A DNA stretch of 64,000 nucleotides from the NCBI RefSeq assembly GCF_033807715.1, contig NC_084599.1:31146125-31210124 (forward strand), given 5' to 3'. Below are positions 26,140-36,842 of this stretch, piece after piece. The stretch is from Cololabis saira. Its lineage: Eukaryota > Chordata > Actinopteri > Beloniformes > Belonidae. A model generated the notes under the pieces. The model worked only from the letters and a program-made list of their open reading frames with translations. It ran no database searches and had not been told where the DNA came from. The position numbers and the translations under genes are program-made. How positions within the stretch are numbered: the stretch's first letter is position 1; each line of letters opens with the position of its first letter.

Positions 26140-26805
26140 GAGCTTTACTCAAGTAAAAGTATAAAAGTACTGGTTTCAAAACTACTTAAAGTATAAAAGT
26201 AAAAGTAATGTAAGGGGGAAAAAAGCCATTAAGGACAAAAGCCATTGAAAATGAATGCATCTTAGTATAATGCAAATATATTAAAGAACCATATATGTGT
26301 ACTATTGAGCATTAACATGGGTTTCAGAGAGCAGAAGATATGATGACTAGTTGCCTATAAGTATTGTAATGGTGCAAAAAGTCAAACTTCAGAGGCATGT
26401 TATCATTTATCCTAACCTTTATTGGAATGTACATCCAAGTTTAGTTGCAGGAATCTGAGGGAACGGATGTAAGAACAAAACTGGACAAGAACATCTGAAA
26501 CAACCACAACCAAATTCACTCTATCGGGATGGAGCAATTTAACTGGATAGTTTAGTTTTAAAGGCCGAAATGAAATAGAGTAACGAGGCTGTTTTTAAAA
26601 TGTAAGGAGTAAAAAGTACAGATAATTGTGTGAAAATGTAAGGAGTAAAAGTAAAAAGTCGTCTGAAAAATAATTACTCCAGTGAAGTATACATTTCTAC
26701 TTAAGTAAGGTAACGAAGTATTTGTACTTCGTTACTTGACACCTCTGGAAGTAACAGTACTTTTACTTGAGTACAATTTTTGGCTACTCTACCCACCACC
26801 TCTGA
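26140..26805. repeat. hAT-type fish repeat, one end
   Basis: It has many 'aagtaaaagtac' blocks and ends 'ctactctacccaccacctctg', the reverse of a common hAT-type terminus starting CAGAGGTGG. The other end is not clear. It lies directly downstream of the fkbp2-like stop codon and may supply that gene's 3' UTR. Confidence 0.55.
26418..26423 (-). terminator. Candidate polyadenylation signal for the fkbp2-like gene
   Basis: AATAAA on the minus strand is the first clear signal downstream of the stop codon at 26872, about 450 bases away, and lies inside the hAT-type repeat. Confidence 0.3.
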
Positions 26806-26871
26806 TTATGAGCGACACTTGGTAACCAGAACTTACAATAAAGCCCATCATCCTCTCCCCGTGTGTCTCGG

Positions 26872-27279
26872 TCAGAGGTCGGACCTCCGGTCGATGCTGA
26901 GCAGCTCCACCTCGAAGATGAGCGTGGCTCCGCCGGGGATCTTGGGCGGAGCTCCGCGGTCTCCGTAGCCCAGCTCCGCGGGGATCACCAGCTTCCTCTT
27001 CTCGCCCTCGCACATGCCCAGCAGGCCCTGGTCCCAGCCCTTGATCACCTGGCCGGTGCCCAGCGTGAAGGTGAAGGGCCTGTCCCGGGGGATGCTGCTG
27101 TCGAACTCGGTGCCGTCCTCCAGCTTGCCGGTGTAGTGCATGTGCAGCACGTCGCCCTTACGGGACTTCACGGCGCAGTTGTCCACGCGTTTCTTGATGC
27201 CGATCTGCAGCTTCTTCTTGTCGGCTCCGCGCACAACCAGGGACAAGCCCGCCAGCGCCAGCAGCAGCAGCACCCGCAT
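26872..27279 (-). CDS. fkbp2: FKBP2/FKBP13-like ER peptidyl-prolyl isomerase, intronless
   Basis: The protein is a 135-residue FK506-binding prolyl cis-trans isomerase for protein folding in the endoplasmic reticulum. Residues 1-18 are a signal peptide ([16 protein letters not shown]). The FKBP domain follows, with the pocket residues Tyr49, Phe59-Asp60, Phe71, Val78-Ile79, Trp82, Tyr105 and Phe122 all present. Cys35 and Cys90 match the cysteine pair of FKBP13. The C-terminus RSDL is a KDEL-like retention signal; human FKBP2 ends RTEL. The whole coding sequence is one exon with no stop or frameshift, whereas vertebrate FKBP2 coding sequence is, as I recall, split by several introns, so a retrocopy that stayed functional is the likely origin. 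Codons are strongly GC-rich compared with the flanks. The gene lies between ncbp2 and ncbp2as2 and on the ncbp2 strand. It could be the only copy or a paralogue of a split gene elsewhere. Confidence 0.9.
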   Translation of the reverse strand: MRVLLLLALAGLSLVVRGADKKKLQIGIKKRVDNCAVKSRKGDVLHMHYTGKLEDGTEFDSSIPRDRPFTFTLGTGQVIKGWDQGLLGMCEGEKRKLVIPAELGYGDRGAPPKIPGGATLIFEVELLSIDRRSDL

Positions 27280-27569
27280 GGCTCCAGAAACTGGTCGGAA
27301 AACCCGAAAAACGCACCGGGTGCAAAAGTGAACGGATGAAAGAAAAAGGGGGACGTGAGCTGGAAAATAATCTCCGAAGGCGGATGTGCATGCAGTTGAA
27401 GTGGTGTTACCACGTAAAGAGTCCGGAGAGGAGATTTGAGGATCTTGATTTGAGTTTTATTTATTTATTTTGATTTTACGTGTAATGTTGCGTTTTAACT
27501 ATTTAAAAAAATTCCAAATTACAATTGCAAATCTTATGAGACTGTAAAACCCGAGAGCAAAAAAAAAAA

Positions 27570-27622
27570 TTGTTTCAAATAAATGACAGTATTATAATTA
27601 TTATTATTAGTAGTAGTAGTAT

Positions 27623-27654
<32 letters not shown>

Positions 27655-28012
27655 TTATATTTATGTATTATTATATTATCCGTTTTTTTTGTGTTTACTA
27701 TTTTTTCTCTTGTACATTACTCATTTTTCTACATTTTATATTGCTCTTTTTTATTATTTAGCTATTTATTGGTTATTTCTATTTTAATTTTTTGTATAAA
27801 CCGTTGAGCGTGTGTGTGTTTGGCTGCTGCACAATTGAATTTCTCCTCTGGGAGATCAATAAAGTCTTCTATTCTATTCTATTCTATTCTATTCTATTCT
27901 ATTCTATTCTATTAGTAGTATTAGTAGCAGTAGTATTAGTCGTATTATTATTATTATTATTATTATAATTATTATTATTAGTAGTAGTAGTAGTAGTAGT
28001 ATTAGTAGCAGC

Positions 28013-28049
<37 letters not shown>

Positions 28050-28050
28050 A
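27570..28050. repeat. Trinucleotide microsatellites and a LINE tail with (TATTC)n
   Basis: (ATT)n and (TAG)n runs occupy 27590-27655 and 27914-28050. Between them, 27780-27867 reads 'tgaatttctcctctgggaga' then 'tcaataaagt', a fish LINE 3' tail, followed by (TATTC)n at 27868-27913. Confidence 0.75.
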
Positions 28051-28739
28051 TTATACATTTTTCTTCAAAATACATTTCACTTTAAAAAAAATGCATTATT
28101 GTTGTATTTTCTTCATCAGAACATCAGAAGAAAGATCGTAGTACTGAAGTATCAGATCTAACCCTTGAAGATATGTCGGTGGAAAAAGACGGGGAGAGAA
28201 AAAAGTAGAAATGCAGACACATTTTTCTTTCTTGTCTCAAAATGCATTTAAGATGTTGAATAATATTTAAACATCCGACTGGATTATGAGCTACTGCAGT
28301 CAAATAAGTTATTATGGAATGTTGTATTATGGAATTAGAAGAAGAAAATCCTCTAAATGATTGGTATAATAACACTTTCTTGACCTGAAAATGTATTTTA
28401 GCCTCATTTCGCTTTGCGACAAATCATTTCACATTGTGTAGAACACTTATTTTGTGGTAATGTTATATTTTCATTTGCATATGACTAGTATACACATTAA
28501 TGATGATACTGCTACATCTCTGACTGACATTTACGAAGGTCGAGTCCTGAATAAGGCACAAGATATCTTGTGACCAGTCCTGATCACCCTCTGTCAGAAG
28601 AGTTTGTCCTTCTCCCTTCTGGGCGGCGCTATAGGCTTCCCAAGGCCAATAGCAATAGGTGTACATTTTCTTTTATACCAACCGCTGTTAAAATGATCAA
28701 TTCACATGAATTTTAATATTTTTAATACATTTTTATCAT

Positions 28740-28918
28740 TCTGCCTGCACTGCTGGAAGCACTTCTGCTTTTACTCATTTATTATGGTTACTATGTCATG
28801 TTTTAATGTTTTAATTGTTCTTATTGTATGTCTGTATTTGTATGATGACTGTTTCCCATACTGCTAAATGAATTTCCCCTCGAGGGACAATAAAAATGAC
28901 TCTGACTCTGACTCTGAT
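28740..28918 (+). mobile_element. LINE 3' tail with (CTGACT)n end
   Basis: 'tgaatttcccctcgagggac' then AATAAAAATGACTCTGACTCTGACTCTG is the same type of LINE 3' end as at 27780, with a different tail repeat. It is truncated to under 200 bases. Confidence 0.55.
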
Positions 28919-29279
28919 GAATCTATGTATTCTGTTTTGTTTTTCCACCAATCACAAATGTAAGACTGAAAATTTACTGGTAATCAACATTTTACTTTAC
29001 CTTGGAAATGTTGTTACTTTTTTGTTCTATCAGAAGTATAAGGAAAGTCTCTTTTATAAATCATCAAATCTTATTAAAAGATAAGAAAGTTTTAAAGATG
29101 TTTTCTTTGTTTGAAGTATTTCAGTTGATATAAGTAAGCCCTTTTTGACTGCGTTAAAATAGAACATGTAATACATCCATGAATGATTGTTAAATCCAAT
29201 GAACATTTTTTTTATAGCAAAAAAATATTAAGCACCGTAAATTGCAGTTTCTTCCCGACTGCAGCTGGCCTTGTTAACA

Positions 29280-29765
29280 AGGCCCCGGACCCCCCTCTCC
29301 CCCGTCTACCACAGACTGTCCCCCCACCCCACTTTATGTTACATTAACGCAAAGACCCCACTTCTGTCCTTATGCGTCCTCTTAACGCACATCCTAGGTC
29401 ACCTCTGTACAGACTCATTATTCCGGGACTTTAAAACCAACATGTCGTAAATGTTTTCCTTTTATATTATTTGTTCTTTTGTATTGCACCAATCACCACA
29501 ACAAATCCCGTGTGTGTGTTAAACTACTTGGCAAGTAGGTTTTGTTTTATTTATCTATTTTATCTATGGTCTTTTTGCTTTGTTCTGCTCTTTTACTTAT
29601 TTTTTCTTTTTCTATACTAATTTTTATGTACTATTCCATCAACCTGCCCAGGGACTACAGGTGGAAAATAGCAAGTTGCTACAACCTGACATAATGCATA
29701 TTCTCTTGCAAAAGATAAATGTCTTATTGTGCACTGTCCCTGTTTTGAAATAAATAAATAACAAA
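29280..29765 (+). mobile_element. LINE 3' region, 5'-truncated
   Basis: It ends 'gcactgtccctgttttgaaa' then TAAATAAATAA, a common 3' end of teleost non-LTR elements, preceded by 'gggactacaggtggaaaata'. No coding part is readable. Confidence 0.5.
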
Positions 29766-29849
29766 ATTACAAATAAACATCTCTCTTATTCTGATTATTT
29801 TTATTGTAAATAAAAAAAGAAAAAGAGCCTTGTTGTTAATTTTCTGTCC

Positions 29850-29956
29850 TCACCTCCAGTCCACTAGGTGGCGGTGACACGTCCACCAATCACCATCTAT
29901 TACACAACATCCGCTTTGTGTCATTCAATGCAAGTCGACGGTCACTTGGATCATCT
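29850..29956 (+). promoter_or_regulatory. ncbp2as2: Probable promoter and non-coding first exon of ncbp2as2
   Basis: The bases include a CCAATCA box (29886-29892) and end in a strong donor, ATCT|GTAAGTAAG (GT at 29957-29958; a second GTAAG follows four bases later). The matching acceptor TTTTCAG ends at 36744, just past a transposon insertion and 98 bases before the ncbp2as2 start codon. The linking of exon 1 to the gene is inferred from position and splice sites. Confidence 0.5.
29861..29874 (+). promoter_or_regulatory. CTCF-like binding motif
   Basis: CCACTAGGTGGCGG matches all positions of CCASYAGRKGGCRS. It lies at the inferred start of ncbp2as2 and points right, while the motif at 8766-8779 points left. 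Confidence 0.45.
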
Positions 29957-30360
29957 GTAAGTAAGTTTAGCCCCATGTGAGAAGTTCTTTCAATGTATAT
30001 GTCGTCCAGTGCTTAATTTGTCCATGAAGAGTCCCGGAACATTGAGCGGGTACCGTTGGCAGGTCAGAGAGAGGAAAGGTCCCGTATCCTAGCGGGTGGG
30101 GGGCGTAAAGTACTGGTGAAATTGCAGCAGTGACTGTTTCATTGTTTATAGACTATTACTGCATATTACAGCTGAATGAACATATAGGATGAGAATATAT
30201 CATTGGGTATGTTAATATACTGAAATAACTGGATGGAAGAAAAGGAAAAAAACTACATTTTCTGAGTTTTATTGTCCTTTTTTGAATTCTCATGTCTTTG
30301 GCAACTTTCAGACAAATACAACTCCAACAAATGACATTACAGTTAAATAAATAATAAAAA

Positions 30361-30364
30361 AAAA

Positions 30365-30417
<53 letters not shown>

Positions 30418-30418
30418 A
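30361..30418. repeat. (TA)n microsatellite
   Basis: A tract of TA units with TATG variants inside the hAT-type element. Confidence 0.85.
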
Positions 30419-30478
30419 TGTTAAAATATTCACATCTCATATACTGTACGATGTAATCTTGCAGTTATTCATTCACTG

Positions 30479-30623
30479 GTTAAGAGTGATTGGTTGCAAA
30501 TATGGGTAAAAGGTTTTACAATAGTATCAATTATATTTTTGATATAGACATGACTTTAGTCAAAAATATAATTGATACTATTGTAAAACCTTTTACCCAT
30601 ATTTGCAACCAATCACTCTTAAC
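30479..30623. repeat. Perfect 64-bp inverted repeat at the LINE 5' end
   Basis: Arm 30479-30542 is the exact reverse complement of 30560-30623, with a 17-base loop. The right arm is genuine LINE coding sequence and the left arm is a backward copy of it. Confidence 0.92.
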
Positions 30624-32004
30624 AGGTATCTTTCCAAATAAAATGAAAATAGCTAAAATAGTACCAATATACAAAAGTGGAGACAAACAACTATACACAA
30701 ACTATAGACCGATATCACTCTTATCACAATTCTCTAAAATTCTAGAAAAACTTTTTGTAGCAAGACTTGATAGCTTTATTGAAAAACACCAATTACTAAG
30801 TAATAACCAATATGGATTCAGAACCAACAGATCAACCTCAATGGCAGTTATAGAACTGGTAGAAAACATCTCTAAAGCAATAGACAATAAACAATACACT
30901 GTGGGGGTCTTCATTGACCTAAAAAAAGCATTTGACACAATAGATCATAAAATACTATTAAAAAAATTATATCGATATGGAATCAGGGGTATTGCCCTCT
31001 CTTGGCTGGAAAGCTATCTAAATAAAAGAATGCAATTTGTTAGCCTAAACGGAGTCGAGTCGGAACCCTTACAAATAACTTTTGGAGTTCCTCAAGGCTC
31101 TGTACTAGGGCCAAAATTATTTATCCTATATATAAACGATATATGTAAAGCCCTACAAAAAATGCAGTGTGTCTTATTTGCAGACGACACAAGCCTGTAC
31201 TTGTCTGGTACAGATCTGGAGCAGCTCCTGCATGTAGTACAGAAGGACCTCAACATAGTGAATAAATGGTTTAAAATAAATAAGCTATCATTAAATATCA
31301 GTAAAACCAAATTCATTGTTTTTGGCAACAAAATGATAAATGCTCCAATAAACCTAATTATTAATAACATAAAACTAGAACAAACAAACACTACTACATT
31401 TTTAGGAATAACTATTGATGAAAAACTCATATGGAAGCCATATATTAATACCTTAAAAAGAAAATTATCTAAAACAATAGCTATATTATATAAAATGAAA
31501 GGTATTGTAAATAAAAGATCATTACAAGTACTATACAGATCCCTACTACTCCCATACCTGACTTATTGTGTGGAAGTGTGGGGGAATACGTACAAATCAA
31601 TAACTCAACCCATTTATATTTTACAAAAAAAAGCAATTAGAATTGTAAACTTGGCTGAGTATCTTGCACCAACAAACCCGCTTTTCATTCATAACAATAC
31701 ACTTAAATTCCAAGACATAGTCAATCTGAACACCACTGTTATAATATACAAGGCTTACAACAATTTACTTCCGGGCTGCATGCAGGAACTGTTCAAGCCA
31801 AGAGCGGGCAAACACGACCTCAGGGGAACTGCAATGTTTGACACAACAACAGTTAGAACAAACGCAAAGGGAAGATGTATTTCTGTTTTAGGAGTAAAAC
31901 TGTGGAACTCATTAGAAAATGACCTTAAACTAGCAAATTCAATAAAAGCATACAAAATATTATTCAAAGCAAAGGTAATGGACACATATATAGAAACACA
32001 ATAA
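30479..32004 (+). mobile_element. 5'-truncated non-LTR retrotransposon with intact reverse transcriptase frame
   Basis: The open frame from 30490 to 32004 (504 codons) encodes the C-terminal two thirds of a LINE ORF2. Reverse transcriptase blocks in order are NYRPISLL, the VFIDLKKAFDTIDH block, GVPQGSVLGP and FADDT. They are followed by the TFLGITID and LPYLTYCVEVWG blocks. The endonuclease domain is absent because the copy is 5'-truncated. The first codons up to about 30559 are translated from a foldback copy, not from a real N-terminus. The family belongs to the Jockey/L2/CR1 side of non-LTR elements; I cannot name it more exactly. The frame is free of stops, so the insertion is recent. The 3' UTR is soon interrupted by microsatellite and repeat copy 2. 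Confidence 0.85.
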
Positions 32005-32107
32005 ACAAACAATGAAGAATGCACACATGCACGAGATAAAATGACAACTTAAATTTGTTTTGCCGGTTTCCTTAGCATCTTTTCACTTTCTGTTTTCAGA
32101 GCTATCA

Positions 32108-32183
32108 TTATTATTATTATCATATTATTGCTATTATTATTATCATTATTACTATTACTATTATCATCACCATCATTATTATT
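32108..32183. repeat. (ATT)n/(ATC)n microsatellite
   Basis: Trinucleotide tract directly left of repeat copy 2. Confidence 0.85.
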
Positions 32184-34537
32184 AGGGCCCGAGCACTTGC
32201 AGTGCGAAGGCCCTATTGTATTTGCAGGAATTATTCTTTTTCTTCTTCTTCTTCTTCTTCTTCTTATTGTTCTGACAAAAGGAAGGCCTTTTTGCCCCCC
32301 TAAACGTGCCCAAAAAGTCACCAAATTTTGCATGCAAGCCAGGCCTGGCGAAAAATTTGATATTTAATGGTTTGCATTCATGGGCGTGGCAAAATGGCTC
32401 AACAGCGCCCCCTAGAAAACTTTGTGCCTCAAGCCCCACGATACGGTTTGACGTACATGCACGAAAATCGGTACACACCTGTATCATGGCGCAACCTTAA
32501 TAAAAGTCTCTTGGCGTAATGCCCGAAACCGAACAGGAAGTCGGCCATTTTGAATTAATTGTGTAATTTTGGCGCAATTTATACCATTCCTTCGGCAGTT
32601 AATACGCCCCAAACCGTAACGTGCACCCAGGTGTGTTATACATCAAAATGTGCGTCTCCATCCTCTGACACCACGCATTACTTTTCTCTTTCAAAAGTGT
32701 TACCGTGGCGACGCTAGACGCCAAAATGCGCGCCCAGCCTTCATCTGATTGGTTCAGACAGAAAAAACTTTGCGCCTCAAGCCCCATAATACGGTTTGAC
32801 GTACATGAACGAAAATCGGTACACATCTGTATCATGTCGCTGCTTAAAGAAAAGTCTCTTGGCACCATGGCCGAAACCGAACAGGAAGTCGGCCATTTTG
32901 AACATTCTGAATTAATCGCGTAATTTTGGAGCAATATATGCCATTCCTTCGAGAATTAATACAGCCCGAACCGTATCGTGAACCCAGATGTGTTATACAT
33001 CAAAATGTGCGTCTCCATCCTGCGACTACACGCATTACTTTTCTCTTTCAAAAGTGTTAACGTGGCGACGCTAGACGCCAACAAGCGCAACCCCCCTTCA
33101 TCTGATTGGTCCATATTTGATAGTTCCCCAAAAGGCACCAAATTTGGCACGCAAGCCAGGCCTGGCAATAAATTTGATATTTCATTGTTTGTATTAATCG
33201 GCGTGGCAAAATGGCTCAACAGCGCCCCCTTGAAAACTTTGTGCCTCAAGCCCCACAATACGGTTAGACGTACATGCACGAAAATCGGTACACACCTGTA
33301 TCATGGCGCAACTTAAACAAAAGTCTCTTGGGGTCATGCCCGAAACCGAACAGGAAGTCGGCCATTTTGAATACATTGTGTCATTTTGGCGAAATTTATG
33401 CCATTCCTTCGGCAGTTAATTCAGCCCGAACCGTAAAGTGCCCCCAAGTGTGTTATACATCAAAATGTGCGTCTCCATCCTCCGACACCACACATTACTT
33501 TTCTCTTTCAAAAGCGTTACCGTGGTGACGCTAGACGCCAAAAGGCGCGCCCCCCCTTCATCTGATTGGTCCATATTTGATAGTTCTCCAAAAGGCACCA
33601 AATTTGGCATGCAAGCCAGGCCTGGCAATAAATTTGATATTTCATTGTTTGTATTAATCGGCGTGGCAAAATGGCTCAACAGCGCCCCCTTGAAAACTTT
33701 GTGCCTCAAGCCCCACAATACGGTTAGACGTACATGCACGAAAATCGGTACACACCTGTATCATGGCGCAACTTAAACAAAAGTCTCTTGGGGTCATGCC
33801 CGAAACCGAACAGGAAGTCGGCCATTTTGAATACATTGTGTCATTTTGGCGAAATTTATGCCATTCCTTCGGCAGTTAATTCAGCCCGAACCGTAAAGTG
33901 CCCCCAAGTGTGTTATACATCAAAATGTGCGTCTCCATCCTCCGACACCACACATTACTTTTCTCTTTCAAAAGCGTTACCGTGGTGACGCTAGACGCCA
34001 AAAGGCGCGCCCCCCCTTCATCTGATTGGTCCATATTTGATAGTTCTCCAAAAGTCACCAAATTTTGCATGCAAGCCAGGCCTGGTGATAAAATTGATAT
34101 TTCATGGTTTGCATTAATGGGCGTGGCCTAACGGCTCAACAGCGCCCCCTAGAATACTTTTCTCTGCCATAACTTTTGAATGGTTTGACATAGAGAGTCG
34201 TGGGTGGTGTCATGGGACTTGGTATTGAGTCCTTGACCATAATTGGTGAAAATTAGCCCCGCCCCTTCTTCGGATTGGTTGTCCCGATTTTCTGCTATAA
34301 CTTTGGAATGGTTTGACATAGAGAGTCGTGGGTGGTGTCATCAGATTCTGTATGGCGTCCTTGACCTTCATTGGCCTGAATTAGCCCCGCCCCTTCTTCT
34401 GATTGGTTGTCCCTTTTTTCTGCTATATCTTTTGAATGGTTTGACATAGGAAGTCGTGGGTGGTGTCATTTCTGATATGCTTATGGGGGCGGTGGCCGTG
34501 AGTGCGAGGGCCCGTTCATCGCTGCTTGCAGCTTTAA
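32184..34537 (+). repeat. Unclassified interspersed repeat, copy 2
   Basis: It has the same terminal hairpins and order of units as 3675-5940. Its pyrimidine tract is (TTC)n rather than (TTTC)n. It contains one recent exact tandem duplication: 33151-33594 equals 33611-34054. The duplicated reading frames at 33274 and 33734 are therefore identical but have no family match. Inserted within, or next to, the 3' part of the foldback LINE. Confidence 0.75.
33151..34054 (+). repeat. Exact 460-bp tandem duplication inside repeat copy 2
   Basis: Two successive 460-base units share 444 identical bases. The neighbouring units of the same repeat differ at many positions, so this duplication is far younger than the array. 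Confidence 0.88.
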
Positions 34538-34571
34538 TTGTTATTATTATTATTATTACTATTATTATAAC

Positions 34572-34607
<36 letters not shown>

Positions 34608-34830
34608 TATTATTATTCTGTGTAGACTTATGATACTTCATTTGTTTTTTTGTATATTTTATTCTGTTAAAAGGTGGGCAAGATAAGCTTTATGCTTCAA
34701 GCCCAGACCTTTTCGGTCAAATCACAATGTTGACCAGGGAAAAACCTGTGTTATCTTGTTTGTTGTTTTTTTTTTTTTTTCATTTTTGTTTGTGATTGAC
34801 CGAAATAAATATTTACTACTACTATTCAGT
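34538..34830 (+). repeat. (TTA)n tract and LINE 3' tail
   Basis: 34541-34615 is (ATT)n with ACT variants. 34620-34830 reads as a LINE tail ending 'gattgaccgaaataaat' then (TACTAC). It may be the displaced 3' end of the foldback LINE. Confidence 0.45.
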
Positions 34831-34944
34831 TATCATGAACATGTATGGAGGTACTTTAGGCTGCACATGTAATGTGCGTGGATCAGCTGCTTGTCTCTCT
34901 CTCTCGGTCTCTCCTCTCCTGTTCACGTCGTTTCCCTTCAATGG

Positions 34945-35564
34945 ATATTTATTTATTTATTTATTTCGTGCATGGTAGTGCCTAGTTTGACAATATTACA
35001 GTAGTACATTTGTACACTTCAATCTACACACCCATGACCGAAAAGGAGCAGGATGAAGACAAGTCTTATTTTACCTGCCCCTTATTCAATACCAAAACAA
35101 AAAGAACAGTCAATGTAACCAATATTTACAATAAAATATACACTTAAATAGAAACCAACCACATATATCAATAGTACTGTTTAAGTCCCAGCCTATCCAT
35201 GATCATATAACTTAAATATTTTATCTTTATACATTTTTTTGAACCTAAGTAAATTTGTACATTCCTTTAAATCATTCTGTAGAGAGTTCCACAGTTTTAC
35301 TCCCACAACCGATATACACATCTGCTTGAGAGTGGTCCTTGCATACTGATGTTTGAAATTATATTTCCTTCTATGATCTATAACTTCTGGATTCGAAAAA
35401 ACAAACAACTGCTGTAGATTACTTGGTAATACTTTTCTTTTTGCCCTATGCATAACGAATAATGTCTGTAACTCAACTATTTCTTTAAATTCAATAAATC
35501 CTGAATTAATAAATAATCTATTTTTTTTAGGGCTGATAGTTTTATTTACAATCAGAAAAAGCAA
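34945..35564 (-). pseudogene. Reversed LINE 3' fragment with end of reverse transcriptase ORF
   Basis: Minus-strand frame 35564-35193 encodes about 120 residues; the core CISVVGVKLWNSLQNDL closely parallels CISVLGVKLWNSLENDL in the LINE at 30479-32004. The 3' UTR runs to an (AAAT)n tail at 34945-34966. It is truncated at its 5' end and is not functional. Its last 320 bases are almost identical to the inverted copy at 24607-24932. Confidence 0.75.
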
Positions 35565-35664
35565 ACTTAAACTGATTGACGTGTTCTCTAACTATATGGA
35601 GCGCGCAGCACTTGTAGGCTGAACTACACACACATATACACTCACTACACACAACAAAGCGCAG

Positions 35665-36260
35665 CGTTAGTGATGCACCGAATGTTCGGTAACCGACATT
35701 GTTCAGCCGAAAATAGCAAAAAAACACTACTTTCGTCTGCGTCCGAAATTGCATACTTCCGCTCTAATGGGTATGCAAAAACAGTATGTGAGATTTTTTT
35801 TAGTGCGTCTGAAACATTAGTACGTACTCAATAGTATGTACTATCCATACTCATTCCGGAGAAATGTATTAGTGTGGATTGATGGAGACTAGCTAAGGAG
35901 AAACTTCCCACAATGCAAAGCAGCAGTGTTTGGTTGCTAAGTGATACGTATATGTCATAAGTATAATATTAAATATAATAATATTAATATTATAATATTC
36001 ATATATAATAATATTATATAATGTCATCTTGTTTCGACCAGGATAAACAGGAAATAGCGGAGCGGAGCTGCTACTGCTGCTGTGACACGTCACTTCCTCC
36101 CAACGGCAGGAAGTGACGTGTGGCTCTGAATAGTACGTTTGAATTAATGCATACTGCTGATATTTACTCAAAAGTGTGCCGAACTTAAGTATACTTTTTA
36201 GTATATACTGTTTAGTATGGCATTTCGGACGCACCGTTTCAGTGTTCGGTGGATTAAGTG
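35665..36260. mobile_element. hAT-like remnant split by a TIR element
   Basis: 'gatgcaccgaatgttcggta' starting near 35672 and 'cagtgttcggtgg' near 36240 look like the two sides of an older element. Between them, 35738-36233 has inverted termini TGCGTCCGAAAT(T/G)(G/C)CATACT. Inside is a perfect 14-base stem (36085-36098 with 36108-36121) around ACACGTCACTTCCT. No target duplication could be read with confidence. Confidence 0.5.
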
Positions 36261-36842
36261 GGGGAAAAAACTAACAACGGCGCGTGATGACGCAATCAAA
36301 CAGCGAACAGCTGGAGTGAGGGGCGAGCAGTGTTAAATGCAGCAAACATGTCAGCATGTCAGATCATTACTTGGATGTGAGGAAAAAGCAGAGAACACGA
36401 GAAATGATCCAGGCTGAGTTGGATCTGGGAAAGCCGCTTGGTGACAGAGACGGTCACGGGACGCACAGTGTAGCAGATGGGGGAGAGAGCGCAGAGAAAA
36501 GGGCCCTCTTCTCTTTTTTCTGATTAAATGCATCTGAAATAGACAAACAGGCGATCTGTGAGTAACTTCACTGAGAAATAAAACATCGAAAGAATATGGA
36601 TAAAATGAGATACAGTTTATTTACAGATGTTGATTGACAGAGGAGGGGCCGGATCCAATCAAATAGGTACCGGATCTTGTTCCTGCAGGATCCGGCACAA
36701 ATTAAGCCCTGATGTCGTCACATAAACAGTGTATATATTTTCAGAAGTGAATTTAAACCTTGGTGTCGTTACAGGGCTAGAAATAAACGAGAATCTCACC
36801 TGCCACAGTTCCCGGCCAAAGCGAATAGAAACTGCACGCACG

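Larger units (their letters stand above)
30007..36711. mobile_element. hAT-type element, 6705 bp, with many nested insertions
   Basis: The termini CAGTGCTTAATTTGT and ACAAATTAAGCCCTG are inverted repeats (14 of 15 match). The 8-base direct repeat ATGTCGTC flanks them (29999-30006 and 36712-36719). This is the hAT signature. The element holds a foldback LINE (30479-32004), copy 2 of the unclassified repeat (32184-34537), a reversed LINE fragment (34945-35564) and other TIR elements (35665-36260). No transposase reading frame is left. Only perhaps 1 kb is original hAT sequence. Confidence 0.8.

Noticed and set aside
32959..33988. Repeated 60-112 codon frames in the unclassified repeat
   Set aside because: Frames exist on both strands, shift between units and copies, and show no conserved domain; they follow from repeat copying.
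35893..36234. 113-codon minus-strand frame
   Set aside because: It spans a TIR element with AT-palindromes and a hairpin; no protein family resemblance.
36729..36842. Upstream in-frame extension of ncbp2as2 by 38 codons
   Set aside because: It begins before the likely splice acceptor at 36744 and the human protein has no such extension; the start at 36843 gives the expected length.
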